A stretch of 64,000 bases of DNA from Mucilaginibacter straminoryzae (GCF_022953055.1 NZ_JALJEJ010000009.1:1-64000), one strand, 5' to 3'; shown: positions 17,867 through 28,071, counted from the stretch's first letter. Made by a program: numbers and translations. Notes: generated by a model not told the origin, from the sequence alone.

Positions 17867-18637
17867 ATGGAGATTTTTGCATTAAACGAAGGTTCTTACT
17901 CGGTTGATTCCACCAAAAAATTTATCCCTTTCGACCCTGCCAAAGATGATGCAAAAACGCGCCCCGGGTCGCTGTTTATCCATGTTAACCCATTTCTGAT
18001 CAAAACTCAAAACGACCTGATTTTATTAGACGCCGGTTTGGGTTTTAAGGACAATGACGATGAATTATGGTTGCACAAAAACATTCGCAACCACGGTTTC
18101 GAACCGGATGATGTGAGTGTAGTGCTGATGTCGCACCTGCATTTCGACCATTCCGCGGGCCTCGTAGCTGAACGCAACGGCCGCTTAGAGCCCAGCTTTC
18201 CACAGGCGCAACACGTGATAGAGCGGAACGAATGGGAATTTGCTTTTTCGGGCAAATCTTCTTCCTATCACAAAGAAATATTTGAAGTACTGCAACGCTC
18301 TGCCGATGTATTCTTTACCGAAGGTAACGGCGAATATAAACCCGGCATACGCTATGAACATTCCGGCGGGCATTGCCCCCATCACCAGGTGTTCTGGCTT
18401 GAAGCTGAAGGAAAAAAAGCTTTCTACGGCGGCGATGAGTTACCCGAGCCCGAACAGTTACTACGCCGCTTCATTGCTAAATACGATTACGATGGGCGCA
18501 AAGCAATGGAACTACGCGAAATATACGGGCGTAAGGCTGCTGAAGAAGGTTGGACCTGCTTATTCTATCACGCCAAACGTAACCCAATCGGAAATGTAAA
18601 GTTTGAAAACGATGCTTTTAGCATCCTGCCGGTTTAA
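17867..18637 (+). CDS. MBL-fold metallo-hydrolase
   Basis: A 256-residue metallo-beta-lactamase-fold hydrolase. Metal ligands are in SHLHFDHSAG (residues about 88-97), GGHCPHHQVF, GGDELPEP and a terminal FYHAKRN. There is no signal peptide, so it is cytoplasmic. Lactonases, glyoxalase-II-like and other hydrolases share the fold, so the substrate is open. Its last four bases overlap the convergent response-regulator gene. Confidence 0.85.
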   Translation: MEIFALNEGSYSVDSTKKFIPFDPAKDDAKTRPGSLFIHVNPFLIKTQNDLILLDAGLGFKDNDDELWLHKNIRNHGFEPDDVSVVLMSHLHFDHSAGLVAERNGRLEPSFPQAQHVIERNEWEFAFSGKSSSYHKEIFEVLQRSADVFFTEGNGEYKPGIRYEHSGGHCPHHQVFWLEAEGKKAFYGGDELPEPEQLLRRFIAKYDYDGRKAMELREIYGRKAAEEGWTCLFYHAKRNPIGNVKFENDAFSILPV

Positions 18638-19056
18638 GCCAGCTTTTCAGCCTCGAACAGCTCTCTTATCTTTTCAATATTTAAAGGTTTGGAAATAAAA
18701 TCTTTAACTAAAGGCCGGTAAGATTTAGCACGGTTGATATCATTACTGAACACGGAAGAAGAGATAATATAGATCTTAGACTTGCCTTCAGGGTCAATAT
18801 CGAGTCTCTTATATTCATCTAAAAACTCCCAACCGTTCATTAAAGGCATGTTGATATCCAGCAGAATGTAATCTGGCAGACCGGGAGAAGGAGCTTCTTT
18901 AAGTTTTTTCAACTCATCAATCGCAAATTTCCCATTCAAGCATGCTTTTATCTCACTGCTCACCAAAGCTTTCTTAATTAATTTAATAGAGATGAAGTTG
19001 TTGATTTCGTCATCATCTACAAGCAAAATACTAACGGAACGGGAATTATTCGTCAT
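18634..19056 (-). CDS. Single-domain response regulator (REC)
   Basis: A 140-residue receiver-only protein. The acidic pocket is ILLVDDDEINN, the phospho-acceptor Asp is in YILLDINMPLMNGWEFL (about residue 67), the switch Ser/Thr is in IISSSVFS, and the conserved Lys is in FISKPL. With no output domain it may act by protein contacts, as in phosphorelays or CheY-like control. No kinase gene is nearby. Confidence 0.92.
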   Translation of the reverse strand: MTNNSRSVSILLVDDDEINNFISIKLIKKALVSSEIKACLNGKFAIDELKKLKEAPSPGLPDYILLDINMPLMNGWEFLDEYKRLDIDPEGKSKIYIISSSVFSNDINRAKSYRPLVKDFISKPLNIEKIRELFEAEKLA

Positions 19057-19112
19057 ATACCAATTTATACGGTAGAGTGTTCAAAAAAGTTTTACGCTCA
19101 AAAGTGATAAAT

Positions 19113-19148
19113 AAAAAACCCGGAACAAATAGATGAACCGGGTTTTTT
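19113..19148. terminator. Bidirectional intrinsic terminator
   Basis: Perfect 11-base arms AAAAAACCCGG and CCGGGTTTTTT enclose a 14-nt loop. It lies 23 bases beyond the stop of the minus-strand yceI-like gene and is its terminator. Confidence 0.9.
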
Positions 19149-19170
19149 GTATAAATAATACTTAAATGAC

Positions 19171-19764
19171 TTATTTTTCTGCTACTAAAGTGATGTCAAG
19201 CAAAAATTCGTCGTTGATCGCTTTATCACCAATGCTCTCGAAAAAGCTTTTTGAACCGTATTTGATGTTATATTTTGTACGGTCTACTTTTACTTCTTTA
19301 GCAGTTGCAGTAAGCGTATTGCCGCTGATAGTGTAGTTTGCAGGGAAGCTCACCTGGTTGGTAATGCCTTTAATGGTTAAATTACCGGTTACGTTTACTA
19401 CCCCGTTACCAGCAGGGGTAATTTGTGTGGCTACAAACTGAGCAGTTGGATATTTTTCTACACCGAAGAAATCATCAGATTTTAAGTGACCTAATAATTT
19501 ACCGCCGTTTTCTGCATCCAGGTCTTTGTTAGACATGCTGCGCATATCAATTACGAAGTTACCGCTTACAGGTACATTACCATTTGTTACTACTGCACCA
19601 GAAGCAATTTTAATGCTGCCATTGTGCGAACCTAATACTTTTTTACCTGACCAGTCAATGTTGCTTTTAGCAGAATTTACTTTATAGGTTTCTTTTTTTG
19701 CTGTAGTAAAGGCAAATAAGCCTGCTACTAAAGTTAATGCAAGAAGTGATTTAAGTGCTTTCAT
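19171..19764 (-). CDS. YceI family lipid-binding protein
   Basis: A 197-residue exported protein with signal MKALKSLLALTLVAGLFAFTTA. The lipocalin-like beta-barrel follows with the YceI pattern: YKVNSAKSNIDWSGKKVLGSH, GNFVIDMRSMSN, GHLKSDDFFGVEKYPTAQFV, GNLTIKGITNQVSFPA. YceI proteins bind isoprenoid chains in the periplasm. A -7-like TATCTTTG lies on the minus strand at 19790-19797, 25 bases before the ATG. Confidence 0.93.
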   Translation of the reverse strand: MKALKSLLALTLVAGLFAFTTAKKETYKVNSAKSNIDWSGKKVLGSHNGSIKIASGAVVTNGNVPVSGNFVIDMRSMSNKDLDAENGGKLLGHLKSDDFFGVEKYPTAQFVATQITPAGNGVVNVTGNLTIKGITNQVSFPANYTISGNTLTATAKEVKVDRTKYNIKYGSKSFFESIGDKAINDEFLLDITLVAEK

Positions 19765-19810
19765 TTTTGTTCTTTGAATTTTGTTGAATCAAAGATAATA
19801 CAAATAATAC

Positions 19811-19822
19811 ATGTTTAAACAT
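19811..19822. promoter_or_regulatory. 12-base palindrome between yceI-like and trehalase genes
   Basis: ATGTTTAAACAT is a perfect palindrome in the 116-base divergent intergenic region, next to both promoters. A shared operator is possible; in AT-rich DNA it could be chance. Confidence 0.25.
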
Positions 19823-19836
19823 ATATATATAATTCT

Positions 19837-19868
19837 TTGCTTTCCACTGACAATTTGATTTATATTTG
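19837..19868 (+). promoter_or_regulatory. Promoter of the trehalase gene
   Basis: TTG at 19837-19839, a 21-base spacer and TATATTTG at 19861-19868 match the Bacteroidota TTG/TAnnTTTG pattern. The -7 box ends 12 bases before the ATG, so the leader is very short. Confidence 0.65.
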
Positions 19869-19880
19869 ATATAACCGATT

Positions 19881-21437
19881 ATGAGAAGATATACATTTTT
19901 TGCGCTGTTGCTTCTGGAAGGAACAACAGTATTTGCGCAGGTAAAAACCCCTCCGCAGCTTTATCCAGGCCTTTTTGAAGCCGTGCAAATGGGCAAAATT
20001 TATGCAGACGGTAAAACTTTTGCAGATGCCACACCTCGAAGAAGCCCGGAACTGATTATGAAGGATTATAATCAGCAAAAATCAAAACCAGGTTTTAACC
20101 TTAAAGCTTTTGCAGAGAAAAACTTCATTATTCCTGCGCCGAGCGGTATCCATTATAAAAGCAATATCAGTTCGGGAATACGCAAACACATCGATACGCT
20201 TTGGACGGTATTGCAACATAAGGCCGATACTGTCCGGGGAACGTCACTCTTACCGCTACCTTACCCCTACATTGTTCCAGGCGGGCGCTTCCGCGAGATC
20301 TATTACTGGGATTCCTACTTCACCATGCTGGGCTTGGAAGAAAGCAAACGGTTTGACATAATGGAGAACATGATCCGTAACTTTGCTTACCTGATTGATA
20401 CCTATGGCCACATTCCGAACGGTAACCGCAGTTATTACCTGAGCCGCTCGCAGCCGCCTTTCTTTGCGGCGATGGTACAATTACTAGCGAAACACAAAGG
20501 CGATCAAACCTATGTACGTTTCCGTCCTCAATTACTGAAAGAATATGCTTTTTGGATGAAAGGGACGGCAGCAGCTAAACCAGGGAAACCGGCAGAGCAT
20601 GTGGTAATCATGCCAGACGGCAGCCTATTAAACCGTTACTGCGATGCAGGTACCAATCCCCGAGAAGAATCTTACCGCGAAGATGTGCTGAGTGCGCAGC
20701 AAAGCAAGCAAACCAAAGCACACTTCTACCAGAACCTGCGTTCAACAGCAGAATCCGGATGGGACTTTAGTAGCCGCTGGTTTGCAGATAACAAACGCCT
20801 AACTACCCTGCAAACAACCAGCCTGGTACCTCCCGACCTGAATTCGCTGCTTTACAACCTGGAACGGGTGATCGCCAAATCTTACCAGATCAGCGGCGAT
20901 GGTAGGTCGGCACAAACCTTTGAGGCAAAAGCTAAAAAGAGGAAAGATGCCATACAGAAATACTTATGGAACGCTTCACTTAGTGCTTTCGCAGATTACA
21001 ACTGGGAGACGAACAAACTCTCAAACCAACTGACTATCGCAACTGCGTCACCTTTATATTTCTTTGTAGCGACAGATACCCAAGCGCCTAAAATTGCGAC
21101 TACCATTAAAACGAAGCTGTTAAGGCCGGGGGGCGTTGCCTGTACGATGTATGATACCGGCGAGCAGTGGGACCGTCCGAACGGATGGGCGCCTTTAGAA
21201 TGGCTAACCATTGGCGGCTTGAGAAACTATCAGCAAAATGAGCTTGCAAAAGATATTGCCATGCGGTGGATGAAAATCAATATCGAAAATTTCAAGAAGA
21301 ACGGTAAACTGGCCGAGAAGTATGACATCGAGAACCTGAATGCCCGCGCCGGCGGCGGCGAATACCCTACTCAGGATGGCTTCGGCTGGACCAATGGCGT
21401 TTTGCTGAAACTAATAAACCTATATGGGGTGAAGTAA
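19881..21437 (+). CDS. treA: Secreted trehalase (GH37)
   Basis: A 518-residue glycoside hydrolase family 37 enzyme that splits trehalose into two glucose. The signal peptide (MRRYTFFALLLLEGTTVFAQ) places it in the periplasm. Trehalase signature 1 is PGGRFREIYYWDSYFT (residues about 132-147) and signature 2 is QWDRPNGWAPLEW (about 433-445). The C-terminal glycine-rich GGGEYPTQDGFGWTNG carries the catalytic-site region. Length fits TreA. No sugar-uptake genes adjoin it. Confidence 0.95.
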   Translation: MRRYTFFALLLLEGTTVFAQVKTPPQLYPGLFEAVQMGKIYADGKTFADATPRRSPELIMKDYNQQKSKPGFNLKAFAEKNFIIPAPSGIHYKSNISSGIRKHIDTLWTVLQHKADTVRGTSLLPLPYPYIVPGGRFREIYYWDSYFTMLGLEESKRFDIMENMIRNFAYLIDTYGHIPNGNRSYYLSRSQPPFFAAMVQLLAKHKGDQTYVRFRPQLLKEYAFWMKGTAAAKPGKPAEHVVIMPDGSLLNRYCDAGTNPREESYREDVLSAQQSKQTKAHFYQNLRSTAESGWDFSSRWFADNKRLTTLQTTSLVPPDLNSLLYNLERVIAKSYQISGDGRSAQTFEAKAKKRKDAIQKYLWNASLSAFADYNWETNKLSNQLTIATASPLYFFVATDTQAPKIATTIKTKLLRPGGVACTMYDTGEQWDRPNGWAPLEWLTIGGLRNYQQNELAKDIAMRWMKINIENFKKNGKLAEKYDIENLNARAGGGEYPTQDGFGWTNGVLLKLINLYGVK

Positions 21438-21442
21438 CACTA

Positions 21443-21749
21443 TCAGTCGTCATTGCGAGCTGCACAGCAGCGCGGCAATCTTATCTGTCAATATTAGAAC
21501 TGTCATTCCGATCCGTTGGCTGACGGATCGGATCTTCTTCCAAATGCCTTTAACAGAAGAAGATCTCTCACTGCGTTCGAGGATGACAAAAATATTAGAT
21601 GCAGTATTGCTTGTTGTCATTTTTAACGAAGAATGGTAAGTTCTCAAAGTACATGTACAGATTCTTCACTGCGTTCAGAATGACAGCATATTTGTAGAGA
21701 CACACCACCTTGTGCCTCCTTACTGAGACGCCAAGTATGTCGTCTCTAC
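21443..21749. repeat. Mosaic of interspersed palindromic repeats
   Basis: The 461-base gap between the trehalase and gcvP genes holds no gene. It contains CGTCATTGCGAG (also found inverted near 8.48 kb), a GATCCGT/ACGGATC hairpin near 21520, two similar units built on TCACTGCGTTC-n-GATGAC and TTCACTGCGTTCAGAATGACA, and a long inverted repeat with ends GTAGAGAC (21694-21701) and GTCTCTAC (21742-21749). Several families of scattered Bacteroidota repeats seem to have gathered here. Confidence 0.7.
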
Positions 21750-21842
21750 TTAGCTGGTTCTATATATTTGTTTAACATCGATCAGGAGGGATGCCGAACC
21801 TGTTCTGCATAACATGTAAGAAAAATATAAAAGCACAAAAAC

Positions 21843-21871
21843 GAAAGCCGGAACTAAACGCTCCGGCTTTC
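21843..21871 (-). terminator. Intrinsic terminator of gcvP
   Basis: Perfect 10-base arms GAAAGCCGGA and TCCGGCTTTC with a 9-nt loop, 27 bases past the gcvP stop codon. Confidence 0.8.
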
Positions 21872-21898
21872 TCGTATTATCTGTTTTCTAATTCAAAA

Positions 21899-24808
21899 TC
21901 AGGTACCGTACTCAGGCGTAGTTACCTCTGCTTCTTCAAACTCATACTCGCTTAACGGAGGGCAAGAGCAGATCAGCGTACGGTCGCCGTACGTATCATT
22001 CACCCGGCCAACAGAAGGCCAGAACTTATGCGCTGCCACATAAGGAAGCGGGAACGCTGCTTTCTGGCGGGTGTACGGATGTTCCCATTCGTTGCCGGTA
22101 ACCACAGCAGAAGTATGCGGCGCATTCTTTAACGGGTTATCTGTTTTGTCTGATTTACCATTCTCCACATCTTCGATTTCTTTACGGATGGCGATCATCG
22201 CGTCGCAGAAACGGTCAAGTTCGTGCTTTGGTTCAGATTCTGTCGGTTCCACCATAACGGTACCTGCAACAGGGAAAGAAACCGTAGGTGCGTGGAAACC
22301 GTAATCCATTAAACGTTTGGCAATATCTACCACCTCGATACCAAAATTCTTGAATGCGCGGCAGTCGAGGATCATCTCGTGTGCACAACGGCCCTGAGAA
22401 CCGGTATACAGTACAGGATAATGGTTTTCTAACCTTGACTTGATATAGTTGGCATTCAGGATCGCATATTTAGTGGCATTGGTTAAGCCCTCACCACCCA
22501 TCATTGCGATGTAAGCGTGAGAGATCAGCAGGATTGAAGCCGAACCCCATGGCGCAGCAGAAACCGCGTGAATAGATTTACCCTGATCGATATCTACTAC
22601 CGCATGGCCTGGCAGGTAAGGCACTAAATGTGCAGCTACACCGATCGGACCCATGCCGGGGCCACCGCCACCGTGAGGGATACAGAATGTTTTATGCAAA
22701 TTCAGGTGGCAAACGTCTGCACCGATAGTTGCAGGGCTGGTTAAACCAACCTGCGCGTTCATGTTGGCGCCGTCCATATACACCTGTCCGCCATTTTGGT
22801 GGATGATCTCACAAATCTCAATGATTGATTCCTCGAATACCCCGTGGGTAGAAGGATAAGTAACCATTAAGCAGGATAATTCATTTTTGTACTGCTCGGC
22901 ACGCGCTTTCAGGTCGGCTACGTCAATGTTGCCGTTCTCATCACACTTCACCACTACAATCTTCATACCGGCCATTGCTGCAGAAGCAGGGTTGGTACCG
23001 TGTGCAGAAGACGGGATCAGCGCGATATTACGGTGACTGTCGCCCCTATCCTGATGATAAGCGCGGATCACCATTAGACCTGCATATTCGCCCTGCGCAC
23101 CTGCATTAGGCTGTAAGCTCATGGCTGCAAAACCGGTAATCTCGCTTAACCAGGCATTCAATTCGTTAAACACCTGCATGTAACCACCTACCTGGTCGGT
23201 TGGTGCAAACGGATGCAGCTTACCAAACTCTGCCCAGGTAACCGGGATCATTTCGGTAGTGGCATTCAGCTTCATGGTACAAGAACCAAGCGGAATCATG
23301 GAGTGCGTCAGCGAAAGGTCTTTCGCCTCTAACGCTTTAATATAGCGCAGCATCTCATGCTCTGAGTGGTGCGAGTTAAATATCGCATGGGTAAGATAAG
23401 CACTGGTACGTTGCAGATCCTGAGGGATAACAGTTTCAATACCAGATTTCAACCCTTCAAAATCAACGTCATTAATGGTTTTACCTTTTACCTTTGCAAA
23501 GAAGCGAACGATGGTTTCGATATCCTGAACGCGGGTGGTTTCGTCCAACGCAATGCTGATCACCGAACCGTTATAATGCAAGTTCATCTCGTTGTTCAGC
23601 GCCTCGCCATGGATCGGGCCTGCCAGGTTACCTACATCAAACTTAACGGTATCAAAATAGGCTTCGTTTAATTGCTTGTACCCTAATTTTTCCAACGATT
23701 TAGCTAACAGGATTGCCAGGCCGTGGATACGTTCGGCAATCAGTTTCAACCCTTCCGGACCATGATATACCGCGTACATACCTGCCATAATAGCCAGTAA
23801 TGCTTGCGCTGTACAGATATTAGAAGTAGCCTTATCGCGACGGATGTGCTGCTCGCGGGTTTGCAGGGCCATGCGTAAGGCATAATCGCCTGCGCTATCA
23901 ATGGTTACACCGATGATACGGCCCGGCATAGAACGTTTGTATTCTTCTTTAGTAGCAAAGTATGCCGCATGCGGGCCGCCAAAACCCATTGGTACGCCGA
24001 AACGCTGTGTAGTACCCACCACAATATCTGCGCCCCATTCTCCCGGAGGAGTCAGCAGCAGCAGGCTCATGATATCGGCAACAACAGTAAGCTTAATATT
24101 CTTCTCGTGCGCCTTTGCTGCAAAATCTTTATAGTTATAAACCGTTCCGTCACCGGCAGGGTATTGAACAATTGCACCAAACATATTGTCGGTCAGTTCT
24201 GCCGTACGGTGATCGCCGATCTGCAATTCAATACCAAAAGGTTCTGAACGGGTTTTAAGGATATCTATCGTTTGCGGGAACAGCTCTTCAGAAACGAAGA
24301 ATACGTTCGCCTGCTGATTTTTGCGAAGCGAATATTGCATAAACATGGCTTCGGCCGCAGCGGTACCTTCGTCAAGCAAAGAAGCATTGGCAATTTCCAT
24401 CCCGGTAAGGTCTATCACCATGGTCTGGAAGTTCAGCAGTGCCTGTAAACGGCCCTGAGCAATTTCTGCCTGGTACGGGGTATACTGCGTGTACCATCCC
24501 GGGTTTTCGAGGATATTCCGCTGAATTACACCGGGAACAAGGACATCATAATAACCCTGACCGATGAAAGACTTAAATACTCTGTTCTTAGACGCCGTTT
24601 GCTTTAACGTGTTCAGATAGTCAGACTCGCTTTTTGGCGTGGGAAGATTTAAAGGCTTCTTCAGTCTGATCTGCGCCGGGACTGTTTGGTCTATTAACTG
24701 ATCAATGGAATCGACACCTATGGTTTTAAGCATTTTGGCGGTGTCTGCCGCGTTAGGAGCAATGTGACGGGACGAAAATTCCTCCTGGTAATTAATGTTG
24801 ATGCTCAT
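21899..24808 (-). CDS. gcvP: Glycine dehydrogenase (decarboxylating), P-protein
   Basis: A 969-residue, full-length single-chain P-protein of the glycine cleavage system. It decarboxylates glycine and passes the aminomethyl group to lipoyl-GcvH. Both halves of the PLP fold are present. The N-terminal half includes [14 protein letters not shown] and [11 protein letters not shown]. The PLP lysine lies in [18 protein letters not shown] in the second half (about residue 700), with [11 protein letters not shown] after it. GcvT and GcvH are not in the window. It links functionally to kbl, which yields glycine. Confidence 0.97.
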   Translation of the reverse strand: MSININYQEEFSSRHIAPNAADTAKMLKTIGVDSIDQLIDQTVPAQIRLKKPLNLPTPKSESDYLNTLKQTASKNRVFKSFIGQGYYDVLVPGVIQRNILENPGWYTQYTPYQAEIAQGRLQALLNFQTMVIDLTGMEIANASLLDEGTAAAEAMFMQYSLRKNQQANVFFVSEELFPQTIDILKTRSEPFGIELQIGDHRTAELTDNMFGAIVQYPAGDGTVYNYKDFAAKAHEKNIKLTVVADIMSLLLLTPPGEWGADIVVGTTQRFGVPMGFGGPHAAYFATKEEYKRSMPGRIIGVTIDSAGDYALRMALQTREQHIRRDKATSNICTAQALLAIMAGMYAVYHGPEGLKLIAERIHGLAILLAKSLEKLGYKQLNEAYFDTVKFDVGNLAGPIHGEALNNEMNLHYNGSVISIALDETTRVQDIETIVRFFAKVKGKTINDVDFEGLKSGIETVIPQDLQRTSAYLTHAIFNSHHSEHEMLRYIKALEAKDLSLTHSMIPLGSCTMKLNATTEMIPVTWAEFGKLHPFAPTDQVGGYMQVFNELNAWLSEITGFAAMSLQPNAGAQGEYAGLMVIRAYHQDRGDSHRNIALIPSSAHGTNPASAAMAGMKIVVVKCDENGNIDVADLKARAEQYKNELSCLMVTYPSTHGVFEESIIEICEIIHQNGGQVYMDGANMNAQVGLTSPATIGADVCHLNLHKTFCIPHGGGGPGMGPIGVAAHLVPYLPGHAVVDIDQGKSIHAVSAAPWGSASILLISHAYIAMMGGEGLTNATKYAILNANYIKSRLENHYPVLYTGSQGRCAHEMILDCRAFKNFGIEVVDIAKRLMDYGFHAPTVSFPVAGTVMVEPTESEPKHELDRFCDAMIAIRKEIEDVENGKSDKTDNPLKNAPHTSAVVTGNEWEHPYTRQKAAFPLPYVAAHKFWPSVGRVNDTYGDRTLICSCPPLSEYEFEEAEVTTPEYGT

Positions 24809-24834
24809 GGAAAGCTACCGAGATTTTAGTGCCG

Positions 24835-24865
24835 CAAATTTACACTTTTCATCCCGGATAGCCAA
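24835..24865 (-). promoter_or_regulatory. Promoter of gcvP
   Basis: On the minus strand, TTG (24865-24863), a 20-base spacer and TAAATTTG (24842-24835) match the Bacteroidota consensus. The -7 box ends 26 bases before the gcvP ATG. No glycine riboswitch fold is evident in so short a leader. Confidence 0.6.
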
Positions 24866-24919
24866 CCCCTTACGCAAACCTGACAGCGTGTTTACCGGAG
24901 GAAAATCAGATCGGCAATG

Positions 24920-25642
24920 TTATTGCACTTTCAGCCTTTGCAAATACAGCTGGATGGTATTTTCCAGCCCATAATACAAAGCATCTGAAATTAGCGCATG
25001 GCCTATGCTTACCTCTTCCAGCCATGGAATTTGCTGTGCAAAATATGCCAAATTGTGCAGATCAAGGTCGTGCCCGGCGTTTAAGCCTAAACCGACTTCG
25101 CTTGCAACTTCCGCCGCCTTTAAATATGGTGCTAGCGCGGATTCTTTTCCCTGGTTATAATGACTGGCGTAGGCTTCGGTATAAAGTTCTACTCTGTCGG
25201 TACCTGTTTTTGCAGCACCTTCTACCATTGCAGTAACCGGATCCACAAAAAGAGAAACGCGGATACCTGCATTTTTAAACGTAGCCACGATATCCGTCAA
25301 GTATTGCTCGTACCTGATGGTATCCCAACCATGATTAGAGGTTAACTGCCCCTCGGCATCCGGCACCAGGGTTACCTGCTCGGGCTTAACGGCCAATACC
25401 AGGTCGACAAATTTCTGCTCCTGGCAATTCCCTTCGATGTTAAATTCCGTAGTAACGATCTTTTTAAGTTCGTAAACATCGTCATAACGGATATGGCGCT
25501 CATCAGGCCTTGGATGCACGGTGATTCCTTGCGCGCCAAAACGATCGCAATCCTTAGCCACCTGGATCAGATCCGGATTATTACCCCCGCGTGAATTACG
25601 TAAAGTAGCTATTTTATTAATATTTACAGATAGACGTGTCAT
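24920..25642 (-). CDS. pdxJ: Pyridoxine 5'-phosphate synthase
   Basis: A 240-residue TIM-barrel enzyme that condenses 3-amino-2-oxopropyl phosphate with deoxyxylulose 5-phosphate to pyridoxine 5'-phosphate. It shows [38 protein letters not shown] (residues about 36-56), [34 protein letters not shown] and [14 protein letters not shown]. It lies beside the PLP enzyme gcvP in the same orientation, with 111 bases between and a separate promoter for gcvP. Confidence 0.96.
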   Translation of the reverse strand: MTRLSVNINKIATLRNSRGGNNPDLIQVAKDCDRFGAQGITVHPRPDERHIRYDDVYELKKIVTTEFNIEGNCQEQKFVDLVLAVKPEQVTLVPDAEGQLTSNHGWDTIRYEQYLTDIVATFKNAGIRVSLFVDPVTAMVEGAAKTGTDRVELYTEAYASHYNQGKESALAPYLKAAEVASEVGLGLNAGHDLDLHNLAYFAQQIPWLEEVSIGHALISDALYYGLENTIQLYLQRLKVQ

Positions 25643-25733
25643 TAGTTGAGTTTATTAACAATGGTAAATATCTTACAACGCTTCAACAACACAAACTTTT
25701 TTGTGTTATTTTAATTTTGCCGCTACGTATTTT

Positions 25734-26717
25734 ATGAAACTGAAATTTACCTTCATTTTATTACTCTTACTATCCTCTGCCGCTTTTGGCCAATACAAAT
25801 ATCAACACATACAGAACTACCGCACTTTTTACGGCTGGGCGAGGCATTTCCCGCAAGACTGGATCATGCTGCGCCAGTTCGATAACCTGGGTAAGCATTA
25901 CGCCCTGCTGGTTAACCCACAAACCCTCGAAACCAAAATTGACGAAACGAATTTCTATCAGGTGAAACCCCTATCGCTGGATGAAGTACGTGCACAATTT
26001 AAACGCACCCCTTACGAAAAAGCGTTAAGGCAGGCAGAAAACACATCGCGGGTGATCCAGGATGCGGGCATTGAACACGGCCTGCCCGAAGAAACAGGTG
26101 TCACGCTAACGGCAGACCTTTGCCCCTCGCACCGCCCATTAGACCGGGTTATTTTTACGGATCTGACGAATGAATTTTCTAAAGTAGAAAAGCCGGTGCC
26201 TATCGGGCTGTCGGTATCGGGTTTGTGGATGCTTCGCCACGAACAAGACCTTAACTGGCTGAAATCGTTGGAACAGCAGCACCAGATCAACATCACTTGG
26301 ATCAACCATTCTTTTAACCACCGCGTTAGTTTAACCAAACCCTTAAAAGAAAATTTCCTTTTAGAACCAGGTACAGATATTAATTACGAGGTATTGGAAA
26401 CCGAGAAACTGATGCTGAAGAACGGACTTATCCCTTCTGTATTTTTCCGTTTCCCGGGGCTGGTTTCAGATCAGCAACTGGTGTTCACCATTACCAAATT
26501 CGGGCTGATACCGATTGGCACAGACGCCTGGCTGGCAAAAGGGCAACAGCCACACTCGGGCAGCATTGTGCTGATACACGGTAACGGTAATGAACCTGTA
26601 GGCGTTAAAGATTTCATCAATCTGCTGAAGTCAAAAACTTCAGCAATCACCAAAAAACAATGGCTGCTATACGATCTGCGCGAAAGCGTTGACGAGGAGT
26701 TCGATGCTGAAAAATAG
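25734..26717 (+). CDS. Exported polysaccharide deacetylase-like protein
   Basis: A 327-residue exported protein. The ATG at 25734 gives the signal peptide MKLKFTFILLLLLSSAAFGQ; a TTG 33 bases upstream would bury it. NodB-type motifs are visible: the acid motif in TLTADLCPSHRP, the metal-binding HxxxH in TWINHSFNHRV, the RxPG motif in FFRFPGLV, and LIHGNGNEP near the end. The first motif lacks the usual DDG, so activity as a carbohydrate esterase is uncertain. A -7 box TAATTTTG at 25712-25719 precedes it. It is divergent from pdxJ. Confidence 0.72.
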   Translation: MKLKFTFILLLLLSSAAFGQYKYQHIQNYRTFYGWARHFPQDWIMLRQFDNLGKHYALLVNPQTLETKIDETNFYQVKPLSLDEVRAQFKRTPYEKALRQAENTSRVIQDAGIEHGLPEETGVTLTADLCPSHRPLDRVIFTDLTNEFSKVEKPVPIGLSVSGLWMLRHEQDLNWLKSLEQQHQINITWINHSFNHRVSLTKPLKENFLLEPGTDINYEVLETEKLMLKNGLIPSVFFRFPGLVSDQQLVFTITKFGLIPIGTDAWLAKGQQPHSGSIVLIHGNGNEPVGVKDFINLLKSKTSAITKKQWLLYDLRESVDEEFDAEK

Positions 26718-26745
26718 TATTATCTTAACCTAAAAAATAGAAACA

Positions 26746-27075
26746 ATGGATCAATCACTCATCACCACAAGCACTACGCTTGAGGGCTACAAAATTGTTA
26801 AACACCTCGGCGTTGTCAGAGGAATCACCGTGCGAAGCCGCAGCGTACTGGGGAACATGGCTGGCGGCTTTCAATCGCTGTTTGGCGGCAAGCTTTCCAT
26901 TTATGTAGAACTATGCGAAAAAACCCGAGAAGAAGCTTACCAGTTACTTATTCAGCATGCGCAGGCTATCGGCGCCAATGCAATCATTAACATGCGGTAT
27001 GACGCAAACGAGATTATGCAGGGCATTACCGAAGTACTGGCCTATGGTACCGCTGTAGTGGTAGAGAAAGTATAA
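26746..27075 (+). CDS. YbjQ/UPF0145 family protein
   Basis: A 109-residue protein of the YbjQ family (Pfam YbjQ_1, once annotated as heavy-metal-binding). It shows the family pattern LEGYKIVKHLGVVRGITVRS, then FGGKLSIYVELCEKTREEAY, AIGANAIINMRYD, and the terminal ITEVLAYGTAVVVEK. Known structures are pentameric beta/alpha proteins; the role is unclear. It is separated from the deacetylase-like gene by 28 bases and is probably cotranscribed. Confidence 0.92.
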   Translation: MDQSLITTSTTLEGYKIVKHLGVVRGITVRSRSVLGNMAGGFQSLFGGKLSIYVELCEKTREEAYQLLIQHAQAIGANAIINMRYDANEIMQGITEVLAYGTAVVVEKV

Positions 27076-27083
27076 AAAAGAAT

Positions 27084-27118
27084 TCACCGGTAAAAGAATT
27101 AAAGGCCTTTACCGGTGA
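27084..27118. terminator. Bidirectional terminator between convergent genes
   Basis: Perfect 11-base arms TCACCGGTAAA and TTTACCGGTGA with a 13-nt loop, between the ybjQ-like gene (+) and the SdpI-like gene (-). Confidence 0.85.
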
Positions 27119-27131
27119 TTTTTATATCTGG

Positions 27132-27794
27132 TCAATTATGGCTGACGTGTTTCCTATAATAGGTATAAGAGTATATCATGGGGATGAAGGCTAAAGTGAG
27201 TATAAAAGTCATGAACACGGTAAATGCTGTAGCGCCATGCATTAAGAGCATCGCACCGGTGAGTATCAACCCACCTATCACCCAAAGCTTTGCCGCCAAC
27301 CGGTGAGTGGCTTTCCAGGTGTCTTCGTTTTCCAGCGTCCAAGGTGTGCGGATTCCCACAAAATAATTAGGCTTTACGTTATACATCAGGTTACCCAGGA
27401 ACACAAATAGTAAGCTGACCAATACAAAGACAAAATTGTCAGATCTCATTTTCCCAACTGCTGCGCTGTCTATAATCAAAAACGACACCACGGAAATAAA
27501 TAACAAAAGTCCGAAAGCAAGTTTCTGATAAGTTTGCTCGCCATATTTTGCTTTGTACTTCGGATCCAGTGCGGGCAGGTAACGCATTAACAGGAACAAA
27601 AATGCAGCAACCCCGCTTAATAATCCCTGTATCACAAAAATGGTAGTTCTTTCGCTATAACCATTGGGCTTACCATCTACGCCAAAATGTATGGCAATGG
27701 TTGCGGGCAGGGAAGAATAAATTACCAGGAGGTAAATAACCGGCGCGGCCCATATCAACAGGGCGGCCAGATCGATGATTGTAAACTTTTTCAT
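27132..27794 (-). CDS. SdpI/DUF1648 family membrane protein
   Basis: A 220-residue membrane protein with about six hydrophobic helices. The N-terminal DUF1648 part is IYSSLPATIAIHFGVDGKPN (residues about 25-44). The SdpI part contains NLMYNVKPNYFVGIRTPWTLENEDTW (residues about 135-160). In Bacillus subtilis SdpI gives immunity to the SdpC toxin and senses it. Here the gene follows an ArsR-type regulator by 10 bases, as in sdpRI, but no sdpABC toxin genes are nearby, so a general envelope-stress or immunity role is only inferred. Confidence 0.88.
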   Translation of the reverse strand: MKKFTIIDLAALLIWAAPVIYLLVIYSSLPATIAIHFGVDGKPNGYSERTTIFVIQGLLSGVAAFLFLLMRYLPALDPKYKAKYGEQTYQKLAFGLLLFISVVSFLIIDSAAVGKMRSDNFVFVLVSLLFVFLGNLMYNVKPNYFVGIRTPWTLENEDTWKATHRLAAKLWVIGGLILTGAMLLMHGATAFTVFMTFILTLAFIPMIYSYTYYRKHVSHN

Positions 27795-27804
27795 GAGCTT
27801 ATAA

Positions 27805-28065
27805 TTATTTTTCGTTTTTAAAATTCATCAGCCATTTCAGTAACTCGTCCAATACAGTAGTATTAAGCGAATAGCAGATAAACTGCCCTTCTTTAACTGC
27901 CGATACCAGTCCGGCCTGCTTCAGTAAATCCAGGTGATGTGATATACTGGGTTTCGAAATCTGGAAACGATCGGCAATTTCACCGGCCGTTAGGTCCTTC
28001 TCCTTCAAAAACTCCAGAATTTCCCTCCTGGTAGGGTCGTTCAATGCTTTAAATAAAGTATTCAT
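27805..28065 (-). CDS. ArsR/SdpR-family transcriptional repressor
   Basis: An 86-residue winged-helix repressor: LFKALNDPTRREILEFLKEKDLTAGEIADRF at the N terminus, then the recognition helix region ISKPSISHHLDLLKQAGLV and wing VKEGQFICYSLN. No metal-binding ELCVCDL motif is present, which fits the SdpR type rather than a metal sensor. It precedes the SdpI-like gene on one transcript and has a perfect palindrome just upstream of its start. Confidence 0.9.
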   Translation of the reverse strand: MNTLFKALNDPTRREILEFLKEKDLTAGEIADRFQISKPSISHHLDLLKQAGLVSAVKEGQFICYSLNTTVLDELLKWLMNFKNEK

Positions 28066-28071
28066 TTTGAT

